Positions 58,318-64,000 of a DNA stretch of 64,000 nt are shown here, piece by piece. The notes beneath the pieces are model-generated. The model ran no database searches. It was not told the DNA's origin and was given only the letters and a program-made list of their open reading frames with translations. Numbering within the stretch: the first letter of the stretch is position 1; each line of letters opens with the position of its first letter. The stretch is taken from contig CAKTUH010000003.1 of the NCBI GenBank assembly GCA_934621885.1, forward strand, positions 1 to 64,000, in the 5' to 3' direction. The position numbers were made by a program, and so were the translations under genes. The stretch is from an uncultured Collinsella sp. GTDB taxonomy: Bacteria; Actinomycetota; Coriobacteriia; Coriobacteriales; Coriobacteriaceae.

Positions 58318-59167
58318 GTTTGAGTTCAACAAGGGCAAGATGGTCCCGTATCCTTCTGGCGCCATCGTTCCCGACCGCGACCTGGGCCAGCGCCCGGCGC
58401 TCGAGTGCATCCACTTGGGCATTGAATTTGGCGGCCTTAAGGCAGTAGACGACTTTAGCCTGACTATCGGTAAGACCGAGATCGCCGGTCTGATCGGCCC
58501 CAACGGTGCCGGTAAGACCACGGTCTTCAACCTGCTCACCAAGGTGTACCAGCCCACGCACGGCACCATCCTGCTCGACGGTGAGGACACCTCGGGCAAG
58601 TCGGTCTACCAGGTCAACCGCATGGGTATTGCCCGTACCTTCCAGAACATCCGCCTGTTCAACACCATGACGGTGGAGGACAACGTTAAGGTCGGCCTGC
58701 ACAACCAGGAGCGCTACTCCGGTTTTGAGGGCGTGCTGCGTCTGCCGACGTATTGGAAGCACGAGAAGGCCGCCCACGAGCGCGCCATGGAGCTGCTGTC
58801 CATCTTTGATATGGAACACCTGGCAAACGAGCAGGCCGGCTCGCTGCCTTATGGTGCTCAGCGTCGTCTGGAGATCGTCCGCGCGCTTGCAACCAACCCC
58901 AAGCTACTGCTGCTCGATGAGCCTGCCGCCGGCATGAACCCGTCCGAGACCGCGGAGCTCATGGCGAACATCGTCAAGATCCGCGACACCTTCGGCATCG
59001 CCATCATGCTCATCGAGCACGACATGTCGCTCGTCATGAACATCTGCGAGGGCATCTGCGTGCTTAACTTTGGCAAAGTCATCGCCAAGGGCACGGCCGA
59101 GGAGATCCAGAACAACGACGCCGTTATCGAGGCGTATCTGGGCAAGCAGGATAAGGGGGAGAACTAA
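58307..59167 (+). CDS. livG: Branched-chain amino acid ABC transporter ATPase LivG
   Basis: 286 residues. Walker A GPNGAGKTT; the LivG insert FQNIRLFNTMTVEDNVKVGLH; signature region LPYGAQRRLEIVRALATNPKLLLLDEPAAGMNP with Walker B LLLLDEP; H-loop IEHDMSLVM. It energises transport with LivF. AAGGAGG precedes the ATG, which overlaps the livM end by 11 bases. The signature reads PYGAQRR instead of SYGxQRR, which is common in LivG. Confidence 0.95.
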   Translation: MPSKFEFNKGKMVPYPSGAIVPDRDLGQRPALECIHLGIEFGGLKAVDDFSLTIGKTEIAGLIGPNGAGKTTVFNLLTKVYQPTHGTILLDGEDTSGKSVYQVNRMGIARTFQNIRLFNTMTVEDNVKVGLHNQERYSGFEGVLRLPTYWKHEKAAHERAMELLSIFDMEHLANEQAGSLPYGAQRRLEIVRALATNPKLLLLDEPAAGMNPSETAELMANIVKIRDTFGIAIMLIEHDMSLVMNICEGICVLNFGKVIAKGTAEEIQNNDAVIEAYLGKQDKGEN

Positions 59168-59881
59168 ATGGCAGAGCCGATGCTTTCCGTCTACAACATC
59201 AACGTCTGGTACGGCGCCATCCACGCCATCAAGGACATCTCCTTTAACGTCAACGAGGGCGAGATCGTGGCCCTGATCGGTGCCAACGGCGCCGGCAAGT
59301 CCACAACGCTTAAGACCGTCTCGGGCCTGCTGCGCTCCAAGACCGGCTCCATCAAGTTTATGGGCGAGGACATTACCCATACGCCCGCCGACAAGCTGGT
59401 GGGCAAGGGCTTGGCTCAGGTTCCCGAGGGCCGTCGCGCCTTTTTGCAGATGACGGTCGAGGAGAACCTGGAGATGGGCGCCTACACGCAGCCCAAGTCC
59501 ACGGTTGCTCCGGGCCTTGAGCGCGTCTACGAGCAGTTCCCGCGCCTTAAGGAGCGCCGTCGTCAGGTCGCCGGCACCCTTTCGGGCGGCGAGCAGCAGA
59601 TGCTCGTTATGGGCCGCGCCCTTATGAGCAACCCCAAGCTGCTCATGCTCGACGAGCCCTCCATGGGCCTGGCGCCGATTCTGATTGAGCAGATCTTCCA
59701 GATTGTCGAGGACCTGCACAAGGCCGGCACCACGGTGCTCCTGGTCGAGCAGAACGCGCAGATGGCGCTTTCCATCGCCACGCGCGGCTACGTGCTCGAG
59801 ACCGGCAAGATCACCATGACCGGCACCGGCCAAGAGCTCCTGCACGACGACAACGTGCGTAAAGCTTACCTCGGAGGCTAA
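59168..59881 (+). CDS. livF: Branched-chain amino acid ABC transporter ATPase LivF
   Basis: 237 residues. Walker A GANGAGKST, Q-loop region GLAQVPEGRRAF, signature TLSGGEQQMLVMGRALM, Walker B LLMLDEPSMGLAP and the H-loop region VLLVEQNAQMALSI, where the histidine is Asn as is usual in LivF. It partners LivG. It starts at the base after the livG stop codon with GGGGGAG upstream, and a strong terminator follows. Confidence 0.95.
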   Translation: MAEPMLSVYNINVWYGAIHAIKDISFNVNEGEIVALIGANGAGKSTTLKTVSGLLRSKTGSIKFMGEDITHTPADKLVGKGLAQVPEGRRAFLQMTVEENLEMGAYTQPKSTVAPGLERVYEQFPRLKERRRQVAGTLSGGEQQMLVMGRALMSNPKLLMLDEPSMGLAPILIEQIFQIVEDLHKAGTTVLLVEQNAQMALSIATRGYVLETGKITMTGTGQELLHDDNVRKAYLGG

Positions 59882-59890
59882 TCCATCCAA

Positions 59891-59930
59891 CAAAGGGGGC
59901 GCTGACCAACCCGGCCAGCGCCCCCTTTGT
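59891..59930. terminator. Terminator of the liv operon
   Basis: caaagggggcgctg pairs with cagcgccccctttg and is followed by ttg. Perfect 14-bp stem, 9 bases after the livF stop codon. Confidence 0.9.
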
Positions 59931-59959
59931 TGCGTTGCCGAAACGTCGGCATGAACGTT

Positions 59960-60042
59960 GGGTAGCTAATTTGGGACGGGGCTATTTTGACTACTTTTTA
60001 ATGCAAAGTAGTCAAAATAGCCCCGTCCCAAATTAGCTACCC
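59960..60042. repeat. 38-bp perfect inverted repeat (gggacggggctattttgac family)
   Basis: gggtagctaatttgggacgg and its continuation to 59997 is exactly complementary to 60005-60042; the loop is 7 bases. It is the longest perfect palindrome in the window and has no coding content. It lies between the liv terminator and the terminator of the next gene. Confidence 0.88.
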
Positions 60043-60053
60043 TTGCAGCAAAC

Positions 60054-60091
60054 TAAGGCCCCGTTCTGGAGTGTGCCGGAACGGGGCCTTA
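60054..60091 (-). terminator. Terminator of the exported propeller-like gene
   Basis: taaggccccgttc pairs with gaacggggcctta (one offset position) around a short loop, 28 bases beyond the stop codon of the minus-strand gene. Confidence 0.75.
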
Positions 60092-60119
60092 GTGGTTGAG
60101 GCCTATCGAGTTTTGTTCG

Positions 60120-61718
60120 CTAGTCTACCTTTTGTCCGCACGTGGGGCAGAACTGGGCTTCGGGTACGAGCGGGGTTCCGCAGTGTCGGCAGAAGCGGGC
60201 GGGCTCAGTCGGAGCTGCCGGCGCCGCGGGCATTGCCGGTGCTGCGGGCACTGCGGCGTTCTGCTGGACGCGCTTCTGGCGGCGACGCTGCTTGCGCTGG
60301 GGCTTCGGTGCCGCAGTTGCCATACCGTTTGCTGCCTTCGAGCGCTTTTTGCGGACGCAAAGAACGACAATCACACCGCCGATGATAAGGACAACAGCGA
60401 CACCGCCGCCAATAACAAACGGCAGGTGAGTCTGGACAAAGTAGAGAACATCCTCAGGCAGCGAATGGGGGATGTTCGATTTGTAGATGTTCACATGATG
60501 TGTGGTGGGGTCATCCTCATCGTTGTAGGTTTCCAAGATCTTGCGGTCGCCGCTCATGAATGATAAGCCGCACCAATGTGAATTAAACTCACTCTTCGCT
60601 CCGGTTTGGGCATCGACCAGGCAAGCCGAATAATTGTCATCGTCTGAGTATTTTCCAAGCAGGATACTGCCGTCATGCGATACAGCGCTGAGATATCCAT
60701 CGCCAAAGGGATGCGCAATTGAGCTGATGATCTTGTCGCTTTTCAGGTCATAAACACTAAGATTCGCGTCCTCTTCATTTAAATAGTAATCGCCATCCTC
60801 ATCCTCTTCAAAAAGATCGTTTGATCCCTTCTTTGTATAGAGGGCATAAAACTCCGCTGAAGGGTATGAATAAAGCCATTCAGGAGCGTGGTCATCATCG
60901 TTGAAAACAACGCTCATATTTCCATCGCGGTCCGCTTTTATTAATGCGGTGTCGCTCTGAAGATAAATATCGTCCGAGTAAGAGCTGGTGACGATATGGT
61001 CGATGTCCGAAGACCTATCATCTTTTTTCACGTTAACCGTTTTCAATTCCGTTGACCCTGTATCGCAATTGAAAACCCTAAGAGAAACAACGCCTTTCTC
61101 AGTATCGTATGGCAAGAAATAGAGACGGCTCATATCGTCTGAATAGTAGAAATAAGAGTCATCTTTATCAGATTGATATGTTTGAATTAGCTTGTCAGAC
61201 TTAAGGTCATAGATTTCGATTTTTTTAAGCTCAGATTCATAGTCATAGTGCTCGACGGCTGCTCTTTTACCGTCATCGGAGACAGTTACTCCGGTGTAGG
61301 CATATTTCGCCGAATTGATGGGATGGACTGTTTGGGTTTGGTTTTCAGGAGAGAATACGACCACATTGCTTCCGTCAATCCAATAGAGTTGATCGATGCC
61401 CGTGCGGTATGCGGAATCAAGACTATTATCTGGGATAGCAATGGGGCTTGAACTGCCGTCATTGAAATTGATGAGAGTAATCCTCTTTAAGTTGGAATCA
61501 TCATCGTAATCGTACAGATAGCCGAACATTGAATCGCCGCTCTTACCGATGTGAGAATAGGCGCCACTGGTCTTAAAGCTATACGACTTCTCCAGTTCAG
61601 GCGTCGGTACGCTGCCGCCGGCTAGTGCTGCGGGAGGGGCTGCGAGCGGAGACAGGGCCGCGATCAGGCCGATGGCGACCGCTGCGATCCTTCCGCTCTT
61701 TTGGATGCTCTTGAACAT
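60120..61718 (-). CDS. Exported propeller-like protein with membrane anchor and cytoplasmic zinc ribbon
   Basis: 532 residues. Signal peptide 1-33 (VAIGLIAALSPLAAPPAALA), then about 400 residues of repeated short strands rich in Asp, Ser and Tyr (YDLKSDKLIQTYQSDKDD, YDLKSDKIISSIAHPFGD, DMSRLYFLPYDTEKGVVSL), suggestive of a beta-propeller facing out. One membrane helix (FVIGGGVAVVLIIGGVIVVLCV, about 437-458) is followed by a basic linker and a C-terminal zinc ribbon (CRHCG and CPTCG, last 26 residues) in the cytosol. The outer-domain DNA is markedly AT-rich compared with both gene ends, so the gene looks like a mosaic. No family name is recognised; a surface sensor is a guess. Confidence 0.75.
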   Translation of the reverse strand: MFKSIQKSGRIAAVAIGLIAALSPLAAPPAALAGGSVPTPELEKSYSFKTSGAYSHIGKSGDSMFGYLYDYDDDSNLKRITLINFNDGSSSPIAIPDNSLDSAYRTGIDQLYWIDGSNVVVFSPENQTQTVHPINSAKYAYTGVTVSDDGKRAAVEHYDYESELKKIEIYDLKSDKLIQTYQSDKDDSYFYYSDDMSRLYFLPYDTEKGVVSLRVFNCDTGSTELKTVNVKKDDRSSDIDHIVTSSYSDDIYLQSDTALIKADRDGNMSVVFNDDDHAPEWLYSYPSAEFYALYTKKGSNDLFEEDEDGDYYLNEEDANLSVYDLKSDKIISSIAHPFGDGYLSAVSHDGSILLGKYSDDDNYSACLVDAQTGAKSEFNSHWCGLSFMSGDRKILETYNDEDDPTTHHVNIYKSNIPHSLPEDVLYFVQTHLPFVIGGGVAVVLIIGGVIVVLCVRKKRSKAANGMATAAPKPQRKQRRRQKRVQQNAAVPAAPAMPAAPAAPTEPARFCRHCGTPLVPEAQFCPTCGQKVD

Positions 61719-61847
61719 GGCAATCCTTTCCTCTAAATATGAATGTCGATACTGCCATGGTTAATCGGGATTCGAAAATCTTGTTGCGCAACATTCATCA
61801 TCGGCAACATTTTTCGGCCAGCCGCGCCGTCCCCAACGGATCATTCT

Positions 61848-61916
61848 AAGTTGCGGTGAAATCGGGACTAAATGGGGGATCTTGAGGCCAAAACAGTCCC
61901 TATTCCACCGCAACTT
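61848..61916. repeat. Imperfect 22-bp palindrome (aagttgcggtg family)
   Basis: aagttgcggtgaaatcggga (61848-61867, extended to 61869) pairs with 61895-61916 at 20 of 22 positions; the loop is 25 bases. It is in the 256-base gap before cutC, where no gene is seen. Confidence 0.7.
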
Positions 61917-61974
61917 CATGGGGATGTGTGACAATGCCCGTCGGAAAATATCTGCTGTTTTTGGGGGCCTATCT

Positions 61975-62652
61975 ATGCTGTACGAGTTTTGTGCCGAGAA
62001 CTTTGAGCGAGTGCCGGCGGCCATCGAGGCCGGTGCGGGGCGCATTGAGCTGTGTGACAACCTCGCCGTCGGTGGCACCACGCCTTCCGCCGGCGTTATT
62101 AGCGCTACAGTCAGTTACGCTCACGAGCATGACGCGCGAGTGATGTGCATGATTCGTCCGCGTGGTGGCGACTTTCATTACAACCAGGACGAGCTGCGCA
62201 TGATGGAGATGGACTTGGGCCTTGCCGTGAGTGCCGGCGTTGACGGCCTAGTCTTTGGATGCTGCAAGCCCTGTGCCGGCGGCTGGGCGCTCGACGAGCT
62301 CACCCTCGGCGCCCTCGTCATGGCTGCGGGCTGCGCGGCCGAGGAGTGCAAGTGCGAGTCCCTTGACATCACCTTCCACATGGCATTTGACCAGCTCTCG
62401 CCCGAAGCTCAGCTCGATGCGATTGATACACTTGCCGACTGCGGCGTAACGCGTATCCTCACGCATGGCGGCGCGGCCGGTACGTCGATCGAGGATAATT
62501 TCGATCACCTGGCTCGTTTAATCGAGTATGCGGGCGATCGTTTGACCATCCTTCCCGGCGGCGGCATCACTACGGCAAATCGCGACGCGGTCGCGGCGGC
62601 GCTCGGCGTCTCCGAGCTCCATGGCACTAAGATCGTGCCGCTGGAGGTATAA
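61975..62652 (+). CDS. cutC: CutC-family protein
   Basis: 225 residues forming a TIM barrel: EFCAENFERVPAAIEAGAGRIELCDNLAVGGTTPSAGVI is the CutC signature, followed by MIRPRGGDFHYNQDELRMMEMDL, DGLVFGCC, ITFHMAFDQ and ILTHGGAAGTS. CutC was linked to copper homeostasis in E. coli, but its biochemical role is not settled. The start MLYEFCAENF is at 61975; upstream in-frame sequence is not family-like. It ends 3 bases before the next gene's GTG, so the two are in one operon. Confidence 0.92.
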   Translation: MLYEFCAENFERVPAAIEAGAGRIELCDNLAVGGTTPSAGVISATVSYAHEHDARVMCMIRPRGGDFHYNQDELRMMEMDLGLAVSAGVDGLVFGCCKPCAGGWALDELTLGALVMAAGCAAEECKCESLDITFHMAFDQLSPEAQLDAIDTLADCGVTRILTHGGAAGTSIEDNFDHLARLIEYAGDRLTILPGGGITTANRDAVAAALGVSELHGTKIVPLEV

Positions 62653-62655
62653 CCC

Positions 62656-63453
62656 GTGGCGCTGTTATTTGACGTTCAGCAGGCGAACGGTAAGCCCGAC
62701 GATAATCGTCGCCCTGGCACCGCGTGCCCCTTTTGCGACACGGAGGGGCTCGCCAACATCATCGAGCGCGATGGTGACTGCATCTGGCTCGAGAATAAGT
62801 TCAAGACTTTGCGGGCCACCCGTCAGACCGTATTGATCGAGTCGGCCAATCACGACGCCGACCTGGTGACCTATGCGTCGGGCGAGCTACATCATGTGAT
62901 GCGATTTGCCCTGGGCTGCTGGCAGCAGATGATCGATTCTCAACAGTACCGCAGCGTGCTCATGTACAAGAACAAGGGCCCGCTTTCGGGCGGCAGCTTG
63001 GTTCATCCACACATGCAGATTGTGGGCTTGGAACAGGAGGACGGCTATGCTTCGCTGACTTCCGCCAATTTCGAAGGCATCAATGTCTGGGAGCAGGGGA
63101 GAATCTCGGTCAACATCTCAACCGAGCCGATCATGGGGTTCTTTGAGGTCAACGTCTCGGCTCCACTGGGAATCGCCGCCAGCGACGACGCCCGCGACCA
63201 AGCCGAGGCGGACCTGTTTGCCGATGCGATTCAGGTGACCCTGCGCTATATCCTGCACGAGCACCACGGCGGTCGCGCGGAGTCGTACAACTTGTTCTTC
63301 TACCACATGGACGGCCGGACTATTGCTAAGGCGCTGCCGCGTTGGGTGGTTTCGCCCTACTTTGTGGGCTATCGTCTGGCCCAGGTCAATGCCGAGACCA
63401 CGCTCGATATCGATGCTGAGCGCCTACGCGCGCATCTGAAAACGCTCGCATAG
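62656..63453 (+). CDS. DUF4931/GalT-like HIT-superfamily protein
   Basis: 265 residues from GTG. CPFCDTEG near residue 24 could bind a metal, as in GalT. VHPHMQIVGLEQE (around 115) is the H-P-H-x-Q active-site motif shared with galactose-1-phosphate uridylyltransferases and DUF4931. The family is predicted to handle a nucleotide-sugar or nucleotide substrate. It is cotranscribed with cutC. The exact reaction is unknown. Confidence 0.82.
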   Translation: MALLFDVQQANGKPDDNRRPGTACPFCDTEGLANIIERDGDCIWLENKFKTLRATRQTVLIESANHDADLVTYASGELHHVMRFALGCWQQMIDSQQYRSVLMYKNKGPLSGGSLVHPHMQIVGLEQEDGYASLTSANFEGINVWEQGRISVNISTEPIMGFFEVNVSAPLGIAASDDARDQAEADLFADAIQVTLRYILHEHHGGRAESYNLFFYHMDGRTIAKALPRWVVSPYFVGYRLAQVNAETTLDIDAERLRAHLKTLA

Positions 63454-63483
63454 CAAGGCGAACGCCTGCGAAAAGTGTACTGC

Positions 63484-64000
63484 CTAGCGTGCCATTGCGT
63501 CGCGGCCGGCCTCGACGCGTTTGCGTTGTTTGGCGCGCTCCTCGCCGGTCAGGCGCTCAAAGAGATGTCCGATAATCGAGGCCAGCACCTGCTGGAACAG
63601 TGTGCCGCACATGACGGGGAACACGACCTCGCCGGGAAAATACTGCGTGGCGATGACGGCACCCGAAGAGATATTGCGCATGCCGCAGGTAAAGCACATG
63701 GTGGTCGTCTCGCTATACGGCAGGTGCAGGGCGCGTGCGACCAGAATGCCGATGATAAAGCCGCTGATGGCGAACACCAGGATAAAGAGGGCGACTTCCA
63801 AGCGCTCAACATTCATGTGCAGCACGTACTCGCTCATGGCGGTGGAGTTGGACGCGATGACACCCATCATCATGAACTTGCAGGCGGGCGAAAGCGCGGG
63901 GGAGAGTTTCTCGTGTCCCCATCCGCGCGTGAGCTCGTTGATCACGATGCCGAGCACGGCGGGGATGGCGATCATAAAGGCCATGTTCTGCATCATGCTC
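63484..64000 (-). CDS. Bile acid:sodium symporter-family transporter (5' end outside window)
   Basis: At least 172 residues of the C-terminal part of a BASS/SBF-type membrane protein, with five or so hydrophobic segments: MAFMIAIPAVLGIVINEL, MMMGVIASNSTAMS, VALFILVFAISGFIIGILVAR, FTCGMRNISSGAVIATQYF and FPVMCGTLFQQVLASIIGHLF. The frame runs through the right edge, so the start is missing. The family carries organic anions, including bile acids or precursors, with Na+. The C-terminal tail is basic. Gut Coriobacteria meet bile acids, which makes such a transporter plausible, but the ligand is not known. Confidence 0.75.
   Translation of the reverse strand, partial: SMMQNMAFMIAIPAVLGIVINELTRGWGHEKLSPALSPACKFMMMGVIASNSTAMSEYVLHMNVERLEVALFILVFAISGFIIGILVARALHLPYSETTTMCFTCGMRNISSGAVIATQYFPGEVVFPVMCGTLFQQVLASIIGHLFERLTGEERAKQRKRVEAGRDAMAR

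Noticed and set aside
56323..58599. Long minus-strand frame opposite livH, livM and livG.
   Set aside because: Asp/Gly/His-rich mirror reading of transporter genes with clear motifs on the plus strand.
1..64000. tRNA, rRNA or known riboswitch genes.
   Set aside because: Intergenic regions were read for cloverleaf, rRNA and common riboswitch patterns; none was convincing. The short gap before the GGDEF gene is too small for a cyclic di-GMP riboswitch plus expression platform.

Overview
The window is a gene-dense (one gene per about 1.2 kb), GC-rich chromosomal segment of an anaerobic actinobacterium. Gene content and protein style point to the Coriobacteriia, most likely Collinsella or a close relative. 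Supporting signs are a confurcating-type lactate dehydrogenase/Etf cluster, a rubredoxin-first rubrerythrin, a one-chain PurL, Tat-type lipoproteins, many 'ggggac'-containing intergenic hairpins, and no respiratory or flagellar genes. This is inferred from gene content; no rRNA or tRNA gene is present to confirm it.

Layout. 1-4.5 kb: end of an AlaA-type aminotransferase, a deformylase-like protein, an RGG-repeat winged-helix protein, a block of palindromic repeats, and pdxT-pdxS. 4.5-9.2 kb: the divergent PdxR-type regulator, then an orphan nuclease-like gene bracketed by two copies of a 123-bp palindromic element, rubrerythrin and a DUF5131 protein. 9.4-16.4 kb: an alcohol/aldehyde dehydrogenase operon, a 27-residue hydrophobic peptide behind an SOS-type operator, a HIRAN protein, a phosphoesterase, a YdjC deacetylase and a DUF2130 coiled-coil protein. 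16.4-26 kb: a Ski2-like helicase and three tRNA-modification candidates (TrmB, a Trm9-like methyltransferase and Elp3), with an XRE/membrane regulator overlapping a DUF4097 protein, plus a spermidine-synthase-like protein.

26-31.7 kb: a three-gene operon (TerB-domain protein, BrxD-like ATPase, Lhr-like helicase) with the composition of the Shango anti-phage system. A near-consensus SOS-type operator overlaps its likely promoter. 31.7-36 kb: a DUF554 membrane protein and a five-gene operon mostly of exported proteins, including a WxL-like protein and a small LAQTS-anchored protein. 36-45 kb: a D-lactate-dehydrogenase-like flavoprotein with EtfB and EtfA, an HD hydrolase, AzlC/AzlD, a KdgT permease, a GGDEF protein and an EamA exporter. 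45-53 kb: PurL, a CPA2 antiporter, an SDR oxidoreductase and homoserine dehydrogenase. 53.5-60 kb: a branched-chain amino acid ABC transporter with two tandem binding proteins. 60-64 kb: a chimeric exported AT-rich protein, CutC, a GalT-like HIT-fold protein and the end of a bile-acid/sodium symporter-family gene.

The most interesting signals are: (1) a palindromic element whose ends carry TAA, TGA and TAG in three different frames and which supplies the actual stop codons of two neighbouring genes; (2) SOS-type operators in front of a toxin-like peptide and of the Shango-like operon; (3) a bacterial Trm9-like enzyme close to Elp3, suggesting an mcm5U34-like tRNA wobble pathway; (4) an RGG-box nucleic-acid-binding protein. 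Family names rest on motif recognition alone; no searches were run.
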